Shown here: positions 11,170 through 22,911 of the stretch, piece by piece
How positions within the stretch are numbered: the first letter of the stretch is position 1
Layout: every line of letters begins with the position of its first letter
From: Volutella citrinella
Lineage: Eukaryota > Ascomycota > Sordariomycetes > Hypocreales > Nectriaceae
Direction of reading: 5' to 3'
Assembly (NCBI GenBank): GCA_034401135.1
Contig: JAWZSP010000001.1
Span: 5,332,001-5,396,000, forward strand
DNA: 64,000 bases
Notes under the pieces: generated by a model
What the model saw: only the letters and a program-made list of their open reading frames with translations
What the model was told of the DNA's origin: nothing
The model's database searches: none
Translations under genes and position numbers: made by a program

Positions 11170-12700
11170 CTGCTTGAATCTGGGGCTGCCTCGAAGCAGT
11201 ACGGACTTTTCCAAATGTTGCCGGGTCGTCATCTACAACTTCGGAAGACTCCCGATCAGAGGAGATGGACGGGATGCATGCAAAGGGCTAGACCGGGAGC
11301 TAGAGAGGGAAGATCACTGAGGAGAACCTGGCACGGCCAAGGCACCAGGCGCCACTGTGGTCTGCGAGTACATCTTTCTGCCAGAGTACCAAGGGGCAAA
11401 TGCACACCTCTGGGCTTGTACTGTAGATTGGGGTGGAGTCCGTCGTCCCGGGTCTGCCGTGCGTGCGGAGGGGGTGGGTCGCGCATGCAGGTCAGGACAT
11501 GATGTCTGCCAGTTGCTGTGATTAATTAGCGTATTACTTAATTTACAATTACGGTCATATCTGCGAGTTGCTGTAGCGTCAAGTATGAATTTTGCAATCA
11601 CGGCTGCGCGGTCCCCTGCCTCCCTGGCAGCGCCAAGTTGGTAGGTGGTTGGCCGAAGTTGACACTTGTGATTTGTCCTGTGCCGCAAACGGCCTTGAAC
11701 GCGACTGGCAACCGTTGAGAGATTCCAACTTCGTCCCGTGGGCTGCCGGTACTCAATCCGTTTTGCTGCCCACGCCCCGGTCCAGGGAGGCAGGGTCTGT
11801 CTGGCCTTTGTCCTGTTTCCGACCTTGCCTGGCCTCCTTTCGTCGCCGCTTCGAGGGTATAAGCAGAGGTGCGGCAAGGCAGCCACTTGGGTTGGCCTGG
11901 ACGCGCGCAGGATGTGGAGGGTAGCAGCCAAGATGCAGCAGCTGCCGGCATGGGAGGGAGCATCATGAGGCGTGGATGGAGTCTTGACTTGAGGTGGTGA
12001 ACGCCATCCAATTCATGCGCCGCAACTCATGTGTCCTTGCTCGAGCAGGCCAGTGCCCGATCTGCATGTCAGCTCAGGCCGGACGGACGGTCGGTGTTTT
12101 GAATGCCTCGTTGCGTCTGGTTTGACGCCACTTGACACGGAGAGGCACCGAGGGTGCTGTCATCCCTCTCATTCACCAGGCACACAGGAGGTTGCTGCAC
12201 CCCATAGGCGAACATCCCTTACAGGATAGTGGCGCATATGCCTGCAGAGGACGGCTGCCCATGCCTCGCAGTTCGCAATGGTGTGTGTGTGCAATTTAGA
12301 CGGGGCATGTCGGACGATCACCAAGGGCTAGATCCAGCCCAATGGTAACCTGGGTCGGGGCAGCCACAGATGACGGATGTGGACGGAGTAGGCTATCCAT
12401 GGCCATGATGCTGCCATCCCGGAGCCTCCCTTGTCGTCTTAGGGCCCGGGGAGCATTCGAAGGACTAGCGAAGCGCCCGGCACAATCACCAAGGTGCCTC
12501 TGAAGCAGCGGGAAGTTTGGCGACGGCATATACATGAACCTGGGCAAAACGATCATGGGCATGCAACCACACTCTTGGGCTGCCCCGGTTCGGGTCGGCG
12601 GGAGGCGCTGCTCATTGCTCAAGTGGTGCTGACTGCTCCTTCCCCCGCGTGTGTCTGGTCGATTCATGGTCCCCTGCAATTTCTCCGATCCATGGGTGCA

Positions 12701-12721
12701 CCCCCCCCCCCCCCCCCCCCC
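12701..12721 (+). repeat. C21 homopolymer
   Basis: Twenty-one consecutive C residues in the same gap. Length may vary between isolates or be an assembly artefact. Confidence 0.85.
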
Positions 12722-14721
12722 AACTGCCTATTTTTCAACCATTGGTAGAGAAGAGGCGCGTGACACGAGATGATGCGCCAGAGCCAGACGTGTTTCCTGT
12801 GGCAAGACACGGTCCTCCGGGTCGCAAGGACTGGGTGAGGGTCCTTGCGCAAGCCTGAGACAGACGGGAGTCCGCGGGAGTCGCAGCCACGCGAATGACG
12901 TTGACGGTTGAGTGCGTGTGCCACGACTAGCTTTTTGACATGTGAGAGCGGCTAGCATTTAGCATGTTGGCTGTATTATTTTTAAGCGCAGTCCAACAAC
13001 GCAGTCCAGCACGCGCCAATGGAGGAACGGAGGAGGCTGTGCTTCGAAGATCGGACTTGGTACTACTAACTAAGGTATTTGACCAATTTGTGAACTGCTG
13101 TCACCCTAATGCTGATTGTCACTGGCGCCTCTGCAGGCTGGGTGACCACCACAATATCAACACCACGATGGTGCCTGGCGAGGCACGTTCCATTCACTGG
13201 TAGCATCGTGATTACTCACAATGGGCTATGGAATCATGGAAGGCTAGCTAGAATCTGTTGGGCATCGCATGACAAGGCACTTTCCAGGTTGGGACAGAGC
13301 TTGGGCGTGAGTGCGTCCCAAGGTGCTGGGCTCCCTGGTACGAGGGCGCTCAAGCCCCAACGTACCGGGCGTGGCCTGAGCCAATGTTTCCCTTTGTGCG
13401 CTTTCATTTTTCGTAACTTAGCCATGGACAGGTCAGACAACATATGCCACTCCAGCGTGTCAACCCCTACCATTTGCTCCTCGTACGTACAGGGGGACAT
13501 CGAGCGCCCGTGGAGGACAGAAGCTACTAGTAGTACTGGGGCAGGCCACACACATTATCGTGCAAGTGTTGCTGATGCTCGCTTGCTTATTAGCGCTTCA
13601 ATGAATGGGACCAAAGTATGGGGGAGTCGGGGACTGGCCTTCGCCAAGCAATGCCAAGCACATTCTTGACCAGGTCCAGTCGTCGCTAGCGCCCATTCCT
13701 AGTCGTGTGCGAACGAATTGGTAAATGTCGACGATCCGGTGAACTGCGGCGAGCATCCAGGACGTGACACATCATTTAAACCCAGCACACGCTCGTGGGC
13801 GTCTGTGTGCACGTCTCTTGTGCCATCCTGCTGATCAGGGTAACACCACCGGTTGGACGTCCGGCTTGTCGGTAGGAACTATATAGGTACGGCCCGAGGA
13901 AGAAAAAAAAGGCTAGTGGCCGCATGATGGCCATTCGACGCCTGCATCTCCATCCATGCTTCCGGTGCAGCCGTGACAAATCGAGAACCGGCATGGAGCC
14001 GTCGTCAAGCAGATCTGCACAGAAAAAAGCTTGCGATTTCCTGGGCCGTCCCGTCAAGGGCCATGCAAAGGTACCACTATTGATACTTGGCCTTGAGCTC
14101 GAACCAGCTGCCCGCAGTACCTTTGGTTCAGGTGTTGCGGTCAGGGCCTTTGCCTGTACTAGCGTGTGGGATCCCACTATCACATGCATGTAACCCCCAA
14201 GTTGCTGTCACCTGCTCTGGCTGCTGGCCAGTGGCCATTGCTTATTAGTCTGCTTCAACTAGCAGCCGCATACCGCGTGTCCAGAATAGGCACCTCTCCG
14301 TCCCCGCAATCGTTCCCTTCCCCCACCTGGGGCCAGCGCAGGTTCCCCGCCCGGAAACGCCCGCCCTATCCGCCAACTGGCGCAATCCTTCAAGCGCTAG
14401 CAAGGTTGCCTGGCATGGACATGGACAGAGAAGGGTCATTTTGCGAGACTGCAGCTTCGTTCTTGTTGGTCCTTTGGGCTTCCGTTTTGTTCAATGAGCC
14501 AGCTGTCTAGTTGTGCGCGCTTGTGTCCGCCTGACTGGACCATTGCGAAACCAAACCTGTGCAAGTTCACAATGATATGGGCGATTATGAGGTCTTCATT
14601 AGTTGCCTGGTATAAATATCATCTATCCTATCTACTTCAAGTTCATCTATTCTCGGGCGAAAGCCATTGCAAGATGCGAAAATACCCTAGATATCTAGAC
14701 TTGAATGATCGCAAGCGATTA

Positions 14722-17700
14722 TTATGTTGCTTTGCTTTTAGGCTTGGCACTGGCCGTGCCGTTGGTCTTGGGCGCCTTTCCATTGCCATTCAACGCCACC
14801 GGGGGCTTCTCGTCAACCTTGATACCAGCGACGAAGGCAGAGCTCACAAATTCGAGCATCGCCAGGAAGATGCAGAGTCCACTGGCAATGACAAAATGGC
14901 TGATGGTGGAGCCAATCTCCAACCAAGAGCCCTCATCCTTCACCACCCAAAAGAAGTAGAGCGTCAGCACATCGCTGGCCGCCATCACCGCCATGAACAG
15001 GGCTGAAGGAGCCACTCCTAGGCGCTTGTTCAGGACTCCCAGGTTGGCAGAGAGCAGTGCAAATGGGATCATCAACTTCAACACCAGCAGAGCACCCTGC
15101 GAGACGGGGTCAAACACAGGCATCAGGCGGTTCACACTCTCCAGACTGAAGGCTGAGACCGACGCAATGTTGCCCGTGCTGAAGAATGAAGCTTGAAGCA
15201 GCACCATGAAGAACAGAGACGTTCGCGAATCTGACAGCTTAAGTGGCCGGTAGGTGCCAGCGGCTTTGTTGGTTTGTTCGCCTTCTCTCTTTGACACCTC
15301 ACCCACCAAGGTTTCAAGGCGCAGCCAGGCGAACAGGGTGGCGCAGAAGGCAACATAGAAAAGGCCTTCGTAAGAGATTGTCAGAATGACAAACGAAGGC
15401 GCACAGGTCAGGAAAATGACCACGAGACGGTGCATGTAGTGCGTGTTAGGTTGGAGGCGGTATGCAAGGGGCATGAACAACGACAGCACTACGCAGCATT
15501 AGCTTTCAACAGGACTTATTCTCCTCAAGGCAATTCCACTAACCCAAAACAATCCAGCCAACAATTCGGCTACCGGGTGGCAGGCCTTGATTGGCTTGTA
15601 TCGAGCTGGCGCTGTGGAAAGTAACAAGCATTGCCAGGGCGATGAGCCCAATCTATTTGAGCTGGTTAGTTTATGTTGATGAACGGGAGACATGCGTGTG
15701 CCCTACCTGGATGCCCATAAGTGCCCGGCTCGTATGAAGACGAGGGCCCTTTGGCTTCCCGAATGTGAAATCTGCCAGCACAAAGTCCTCAAAGATAAGG
15801 TAGGCAAGCCCGATCACCACCATCAATCCACCGCCAACCAAGCTTTTTTCGTCAGATTTTGTCTCCGCCACAACGGTGGAGCGGGTAGGGCTTACATGAG
15901 AGGAATGCTCTCGACCTTCAGAGCGGAGAGGAGGGTGAATGAACTCATGGAAACGCAGGACGCCAACCAAATGAAACTCAAGAAAGCATGGGATCGGACG
16001 AAGGCCAAACCTTGAGTCAGGGGCCAGAATGCTCCGAGAACGAAAAGAACTGTCAGAATCTCACGATGAATATAACCGAGTGCCTGTTCAGGGTTAGAGG
16101 AAGACTATGCCGCCGTGGAGCTGGCCACTCACCAAGGACTGGATGACGGAAATAAACAGGATAGAGTTGAACACAAGACCGATGATAGCGCCGCTGGATT
16201 TGACATGCTGGAAAAGAATCCTGCGCCCTTCCGCAAGGCTTGCTCTGTGAGCAAAAACTTCCTCCCAGAACATTACAGGGAAGAAGGCGTAGGCGTAATA
16301 GGTCTTTGGGGACTTGGAGATGATGAAGGAGGCGTAGAGGGAAACCAGGGCCGAGAGGAAGACAAGGGAACCCAACAGAGAACGATTGGTCGGAACGGTT
16401 CCTTGGACGACGTATAGTCCAATGACGGTTGTCACCGCGTAGGCAATCCAACCCAGGTAGCCCACCGTAATGAGGGCGCGGAGGAAGAGCCAGTCATATG
16501 TCTGAAGGTATCGGAGTCCCTCGAGTCCAATGGAAATCAATGCGTCAGATTCCTCAATAGCCTCCTCGTGGCGCCCGTTCGTAATCAATGAACGGATGGC
16601 AGAAAGACGATCCTCAGGGAGAATGCCTTCCGAGCTCAAAGGACCGTATGGGCGGAAGCGCAGCTCGTTCTCCATCTTCTTTTCCTCCTTGACGCGATAC
16701 ATTTCCAAAATCGCTTGAGCATTCACGAACAATGCCTCTGCCTTTTCTTGGATGTTGCCAGAGAGGTAGGTCAGAGGAACCTTTCCAACGGAATTGGCAG
16801 GCAACTCGGTACCAATGAGGTGGGCCATGAGGGCAGCGATGTCAGCCTGGGCCACATCATGCCTCCGCACATTGTCGAAGCCCCAGTCGGAGGAATACTC
16901 GTTGTGGCCAGGTGCAGGGGCCACATCATAGAGTTCGGGGCCAGCGACGCCAGCGCCCCAAGCGACCAGGGGAGTTCTGGTGTTGTCCGGGTGGCCATCA
17001 CCGTGGCTTCCCCAGTCACTCATTCCATGATCTGCGGTGAAAACAAATGCTGTTCGGTCGTCGGCATAGAAGTTTTGAATGACCTCGACGACCTCCTTCA
17101 CGCCCTGGTCCACCACCTGGATGTTGTAGAGATACTCCTTGGAGTATGGGCGAAAGCCGTGTCCGGTGGTGTCGATACCAAGAAGGTGAAGGAAGAAGAC
17201 GACCTTGTCCTCACGAACAGCTTTCCCAAGAGTCTCGTTCTTGGCAGCCTCGGCGAAGAACTCCTTCACATGGTCGAAGACCCAGTAGTCGAGGTGGGTG
17301 GCGTCCTTGGAGAAGTCTTCGAATTCGGCATCATACATGTAGGTATCGACTCGGCCGGGAACGGCTCCTTGCTCAAACATGGGAAGGATATCAGGACTGC
17401 CCCAGCTCCAGGTGTGTCTACTGCGGTTGAAGACACTGTCGAAATTGACAGGGTTGAGCTTCCAGCCAGTGGCGACGGCGGAAACGTCTTCATACAACCC
17501 AGCAATCAGCGCCACATGGCCTGGTCGTGACTCGGTTGGCACACGGGTATGGGAGACGCCAAAAGTGCCATGTTCGAGGACTCGAGATCGGATAAAGGGA
17601 GCGAGCGGCCGGGGGACCAAATCTTCCTCCGACTTGGGGTACGGATCTGGAAACGATTGGAAGGCCTTGTCGGCCCGCAGTCCATCACCTGTAACAAATC

Positions 17701-17930
17701 TTGTCAGTCGAGAGAGGGCATGACCGGGCGATCAAGGCTTGGGGAGCATTACCAACGATGAGGACCAAACGTTCTGCTGGGGGTTTGACAGGTTCGGGAC
17801 GCTCCACAGCGAAGAGGCGCATGCCCGACACAATGGGGCTGACGAAATAGATGTCAAAAATGGAAAGAATGTAGATGAGGTGGAAAACAACAGCGACGAC
17901 TAGAAAGCCGACGCGGCTGGAGCCGGCCAT
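14722..17930 (-). CDS. MCD4: GPI ethanolamine phosphate transferase 1 (Mcd4)
   Basis: ER enzyme that adds phosphoethanolamine to the first mannose of the GPI anchor precursor. Six exons are inferred: 17930-17753, 17688-16133, 16083-15896, 15842-15707, 15652-15544 and 15488-14722, giving 977 residues. After an N-terminal signal-anchor helix (VGFLVVAVVFHLIYILSIF) comes the alkaline-phosphatase-like lumenal domain. Its metal-site motifs are IVGDGLRAD (residues about 57-65, split by intron 1), the RPGHVALIAGLYED nucleophile region, LGIDTTGHGFRP and FTADHGMSDWGSHGDG. The remainder is a polytopic membrane domain with many helices, ending in a Lys/Ser-rich cytoplasmic tail. All five introns are short with good consensus sites. 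The exon 4 acceptor (GAAAAAAG, 12 nt after a CTGAC branch) is the least certain. Confidence 0.95.
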
Positions 17931-19293
17931 GACGCTGGCGGAGGGACGGCGGCGTCCTTGGAATCCCTAGAGAGGCCGAAGATCCCGTTGAAGGGATGAT
18001 GATGCGTCGCACCAAGAAAGATTGACACGGCCTGGGAAGAAGAGGACGAAGCAAGAGGCTGAGAAAACGAGGGGAGTGATGCCGACAGCGACTACAGAAA
18101 GGACCCCATGGCGCAGCAGCGGAGAGTGTTCGGAGGCGGCGGCGAGGAGTATATGGGTCTCTCGGGGATGGGCAAATCGGGATGGCCCTGTCATCGAGAC
18201 GCGAAGGTGGACATCGTGGCTCGTTTTGTCGCGTCCTCCACATAGTAATTACGTACCTGGTATTCACTACTACCACTGGCGGGTTCGCCAAAAGGGAGCG
18301 CGGGAGTACCTGCAGCCGCTCGTTTGATAGGCCCAATGGCGTCCCCACCCTGCTAGGTTCCCCTATGCCCCTCGTCCCTGTCATCAACCTTTGTGGCTTT
18401 GACCCTCCAGGTGTCAACGGACGTAATTCAAGGACATTCATGCCGACTAAGGTACTTATTGGGAGCCTCAAGTACTAGTAGCCACCGTTACCCGCCCTTT
18501 CAATACATAGAGAAAGGAATGAGTTACACACGGAGTGATCTCATGATGTCTCCACACTGCACAAGGTGAGATCTGCATAAAACTCTGGGCGATGAATTGG
18601 ATCCAATACCTAAAACGTAGCCAGCGACGCTACGACCTCCCGCTTCGCTGGCCACTTAGGGACTGAATCTGTGACCACGTTGTAGTGGCCCCGTTGATAC
18701 TTATTCACCTTGTACAGCAGGGGAAAAAATACGCCTTGGGGACCGGTGATGTTGATTCATACTGGTACTCATTTGTCCAAAAGCAATTTTTCGAACTCCA
18801 CGTCACTTGTGAGAGCCCCTCCACCAGTCCTCAAGGTTCTCCAAAACATCGCGTCTGGTGAACCTTGGTGGCCACTCAAAACTTGGTACTAGTAGAGGGT
18901 GGCAGGTAAGACACTCTCGGACCAATATCCAACGGGCATCAAGAGTGTCTGGTAATCTGCCCTGGTGGCACAACCCACCCAGCTAGTAGCGCCAGGGGTG
19001 TTTTGTGAACAGATCAACCAAAAGCCAGACGGAGTGACGTTGACAGTTCTGAGGCTTTGACTGGTTATCATAGGAGCTGCGTCGCAGCAATCTCCAACAT
19101 CCTGGATGCCAACTGCCTGGCGCTGGTTGGGGAACCAGCCAGCTTGGCCTACTCCAAGGGCGAGGGAATCGGCATCAAGTGTCTCGTCCTGGGTGACAAG
19201 CCTGAACCCCCAGTCGAGTAGGTTTGATCATCGGGCAATGGTGCTAACTAGATAGCGGCATGGCGTAGTAATACGTCAACCCACTCGAGAGCA
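17931..19293. other. Intergenic region between MCD4 start and CSM1 end
   Basis: About 1.36 kb holding the MCD4 promoter and the CSM1 3' flank. Apart from one 113-codon open frame on the minus strand (listed separately), nothing gene-like is seen. Tri- and tetranucleotide runs are short. Confidence 0.5.
18889..19227 (-). pseudogene. Open frame without ATG near its start, possible relic or exon
   Basis: A minus-strand frame stays open for 113 codons, from just after a TGA at 19230-19228 down to TAG at 18889-18891. The first Met is at codon 53. The peptide looks protein-like: an ETLDADSLALG segment, a GWFPNQ segment, a DCCDAAP motif, then GFWLICSQ and WVGCATRAD, with four cysteines in all. I do not recognise a family. 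It could be the last exon of a gene whose upstream exons I cannot place, a decayed gene, or chance; the opposite strand is also partly open. It lies between MCD4 and CSM1 and has no clear promoter. Confidence 0.25.
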
Positions 19294-20878
19294 TCAGGGT
19301 GCATCGATATCTCTGCGCTCCGTGAAGAGCTTATGAAGCCTCGCGTAGAACTTGGACGCCTGCTGCCGTTGAAACACGATTTCCTCCAACAGATAGTCGG
19401 CTGACTCATCCAACATGTTCATCAAATCCTCATCACGACCATCATCAAATTGGGGTCGATAGGCAAATTCAACCTCGTCGTAGTTCTCCGCCGAGTCCGC
19501 AGCCTGCACCGCCAGTTTGAAATGGAGGGCTTGGTGTCATGTCAGCAACAATCTCTGCTAGCGAGGAACACATCTGCACTTACTTCCGTTGCGGCCGGTC
19601 TGGATACAGTCGACAACGTCTTCGTTTTCATCCTGCTTCACGCTTCGCATGATGAGGCCGGTCAAATCTCCGTATAGATCTTCCTTGGCTTGCGCTGCCT
19701 GCGCTGCCTCTGCCTGTGCTACGCGGTATGCCTGTGTGGTTCCCTTCATAGCGCTTCCTGGCATGCGTGCATTCACTTCGGCGGTCCGGGACGCGGCCAG
19801 CTTTGTGGATAAAGTCTTGATCTCGGCGCGGGCCTCAGACAGCGAAACGTTCAGCTCTTCAATGGTTGATTCCAGGCTGCCGACCTTCTCATCGCCTTCT
19901 TCCACCTGTATTCGTAGTGCGTCCCTTTCCTTGGCCAGCTCAGACTGGGCGGCGAGCTCAGCCTTCAGCTCCGCAATGAGTTTGTTTGCAGCTGTCGCGC
20001 CGGTTAGCCTAGATGACACAGATAGTACAAGGTTACGTACCAGACGTCTTCTCCTCAGCCTGCTTCCGTATTCGCTCAAAGTTGCGCTCTGCCTCCTTCA
20101 CACCCACCTCGCGCAGATCTCGGTGCCGCACTTCAAGGCCTTCATACTTCTTAGAGAGCTCCCCGAGCCGTCTTCGGAGCGTCGCATCAGTCGCATCGTA
20201 GCCAGTCACGGCGTGGGCGCTGCTCAAAAGTTCTGGAGCTAGCACCGACTCGCCCTCGATGTAATCATCCACTTGTGACGTGTCAACTTGTAGTTGATTT
20301 TCCGTGGGTTCGTCGACTTCCATTTGATTCTCGTGCGGCGTTTCTGGAACTTCGACAGTGCGCGATGCTGCGCGACGGCCAGGTGGTCGCCCTCGAGGTT
20401 TCGCCACACTTGTTGGGACACTCTGCGACACATTGCTAAGCCTGCCGCCTCGCGATGCGATCCTTCCTCCTCGTCTGGGACGTCCGCGAGCCGCAGATGT
20501 CGTGGTGGCCGAAGGCGGTGGGTTTGCGCCTACGTCGAGATCAACCGGAATGTCGCCTTTCCCCTCATCCTCCTCTTCCTCCTCCTCAACTATCGGCGGC
20601 GGTCGCGTTGTTCTCAGGTTCCCTCGGCTCACAGGCGCCGCTACTGGCGTATCTTGCTTGGTCACGGATTTGACACTCGACTGGCGCGATGGTCGCGGTG
20701 TAGGTTTGGTCACTTTACTTTGAGACGGCGGGCGGCCTCGAGGCTTTCTCGTAGCGGACGGGGGCTGCTTTGCAATGCGCGCTGCTTGTATCTCGACGGC
20801 ATCGAAGTGGTCGAGATCGGGCTCCGAGTCAGACCCGACCAGACCAGCGAGCGCGACGGTCTTTTTCGCGCGAGGCAT
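19294..20878 (-). CDS. CSM1: Monopolin subunit Csm1/Pcs1-like
   Basis: Kinetochore/chromosome-segregation protein of the Csm1/Pcs1 family, which clamps microtubule sites and acts at rDNA. Three exons are inferred: 20878-20041, 19991-19584 and 19529-19294, giving 493 residues. Order: N-terminal MPRAKKTVA start; long Pro/Arg/Ser-rich region with AT-hook-like RGRPP blocks (at about residues 55, 140 and 175); an acidic stretch; a coiled coil (about 270-390, ELSKKYEGLEVRHRDLREV then NKLIAELKAELAAQSEL); and a C-terminal globular domain (LYGDLTGLIMRSVKQDE, LHFKLAV, FAYRPQFDD, DYLLEEIVFQRQQASKFYARL) typical of Csm1. The exon 3 acceptor (CACCAAG) is chosen because it restores LHFKLAV in frame. The frame continues upstream past 20878, but the basic MPRAKK start is preferred. 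Confidence 0.88.
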
Positions 20879-21482
20879 CGATGGCTGATGCGAGTTCCGA
20901 GGAGCGTGCAGGTCGCGTGAATGGTGGATACAATTGCGGCGTGCGGCAGGGTGGTGGTCGTGCAAACTTGGGATATGCTGGGAGCGCACGGCCTCAGCTG
21001 GCAGTAAGCCGCGTTTGTATCGGTATGGATAATTCAAACGGAAAGAGGTTATGGTTGTGCTTGGTCAGGTTCCGCCCGACACTAGAAACGAGGTGAAAGT
21101 AAACAAACCAACTTCCTACTCTATTCGGCAATCGGCGTCTGCCAGCACCGACATGGCCCGTGCGCAATAGCCGCGCCACCTTGGTCAGTCAGTGCACTTT
21201 AGGGGCCGGCGGCATGTGCTTGCGCCTGATTGTACAGATTAATTATTGTTCCCGGTGCATGCGACTGGACGCGACTTCGGCACATTGGATGTTCATGCGT
21301 GCATCCATCACATCCTTCTGCATCGCCTCACACGACGACTGATAGCGGTGCAAACTGGTCTCTCGACGACCCTTCCATCTCGGCTCTCCATTCCTCGCTG
21401 TCGCACTCTGTACCCGCCATCATCATCCACCCGCCCGGTTTCTCACGAGGCTTGCTCTACGCAGGCGAGTCCTGGTCGCCTC
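20879..21482. other. Divergent promoter of CSM1 and MSP1
   Basis: About 600 bases between two divergent start codons. It contains the leaders of both genes. The MSP1 frame is open upstream of the chosen ATG to 21246, but that part lacks family resemblance. No other feature is seen. Confidence 0.5.
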
Positions 21483-22911
21483 ATGCCCCAAAAGGCAGCC
21501 TCCTGGCTGAACTGGGTCTTTGGTGGGATGGGGGAACGACGCAAGCTGGGCGATGTCGCCCTGGATGTCCTTCTGTTTGCCGGCATGGTGAGGAATTCTA
21601 TCCCGCGGCCGTACCGAGGCCAACCTACTGACACAACCTTGCAGCTCACCGCAGGCATGTACGTCGTCCGAAATGTCTTGAGCCCGATGTTGAGCAGTCT
21701 GGCCGATCCGGACCAAGAGAAACGAGAGCAAGCGAAACGCCGAGCCAAGGCACACCTCGAGCGGTTGAATCGGCGGCCCCAAGGCGAGGACGGGGATGAC
21801 AGCAACGGGTCCCGACTAGGCCCGAGAGTAGAGGAGCTGGCACTCAATGAATATGAAAACTTGGTGGCATTGGAAATGGTGCCTCCTGAGGACATCTCTG
21901 TTGGTTTCGATGGTGAGTGAACCAGTTCATTGTCGTAATTGTGGCGATACAATGCCTTCCGACTAGATGCTGACTACAGGGATGGTGCAGATATTGGTGG
22001 CCTTGAGACCATCATCGAAGAGTTGAAGGAATCCGTCATTTATCCTCTCACCATGCCTCACCTTTACTCCCACTCTACGGCACTATTATCCGCTCCATCG
22101 GGCGTCTTGCTGTATGGACCTCCCGGCTGTGGCAAGACGATGCTGGCAAAGGCGGTGGCTCACGAGAGCGGGGCATCTTTCATCAACTTGCACATATCAA
22201 CCCTGACCGAGAAGTGGTATGGTGATTCCAACAAGATTGTGAGAGCCGTGTTTTCCCTGGCTCGCAAGATGCAGCCGGCAATCATCTTCATTGACGAGAT
22301 TGATGCCGTACTGGGAACACGACGAAGCGGCGAACACGAGGCTAGCGGCATGGTGAAAGCCGAGTTAGTTATCCCTTAAGTTGGCTTTTTGGATGTTGCT
22401 AATACTGGCTAGGTTCATGACTCTCTGGGACGGACTGACTTCCTCCAACTCCTCGGGCATGCCCGCCAGGATCGTCGTCCTTGGGGCAACAAATCGCATT
22501 CACGATATCGACGAGGCCATTCTACGTAGGATGCCCAAGAAGTTCCCTGTGCCACTTCCTGGCCTGGAACAGCGCCGTCGCATTCTACAGCTCGTTCTGG
22601 AAGGATCCAAGACGGATCCGCAACATTTCGACGTGGACTACATTGCCAAGGTCACCGCTGGGCTGTCTGGCAGCGACATTAAGGAGGCGTGCCGAGATGC
22701 TGCCATGGCGCCAGTGAGGGAGTACATGAAGCAACACAGGCAGAGTGGAAAGGCTATGTCGACCGTTGATCCCACTCAATTTCGCGGCATCCGGAGTGAG
22801 GATTTCTTTGGACGCGCGGGGGGACAGATCAAGGGCTCTCACCCAAGTAGGAAGTCAAGTGATGAGTATGAGGACGTGGTGGACAATCTGGTGGTGGAGG
22901 AGCAAGATTGA
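21483..22911 (+). CDS. MSP1: Mitochondrial outer-membrane AAA ATPase Msp1
   Basis: Extracts mislocalised tail-anchored proteins from the outer mitochondrial membrane (human ATAD1). Four exons are inferred: 21483-21587, 21645-21912, 21991-22363 and 22413-22911, giving 414 residues. An N-terminal helix ([12 protein letters not shown] joined to [12 protein letters not shown]) is the membrane anchor. A charged linker precedes the AAA domain: [21 protein letters not shown], Walker A GPPGCGKT, Walker [10 protein letters not shown], then [17 protein letters not shown] with the arginine fingers, and the C-terminal lid ([16 protein letters not shown]). Intron 1 is 57 nt, a multiple of three without a stop, so its retention would add 19 residues right after the anchor. 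The upstream in-frame ATG at 21246 is less likely, since 21483 ([15 protein letters not shown]) starts the family-like part. Confidence 0.93.

Larger units (their letters stand above)
10441..14721. other. 4.3-kb gene-poor region upstream of CTF1-beta
   Basis: Longest gap in the window, lying between CTF1-beta (5' side) and MCD4 (3' side), both on the minus strand. ORFs of 70-213 codons occur on both strands (11598-12011 minus, 13109-13669 plus, 13776-14189 minus), but none shows a known domain, and their composition looks random. It contains a 15-base G run (11155-11169) and a 21-base C run (12701-12721). It probably holds a long regulatory region or a non-coding transcript; neither can be shown from sequence alone. 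Confidence 0.5.

Noticed and set aside
13109..13669. 186-codon plus-strand ORF in the 4.3-kb gap
   Set aside because: No recognisable motif, random composition, no splice-linked exons.
16715..17530. 271-codon plus-strand ORF
   Set aside because: Antisense to the catalytic domain of MCD4.
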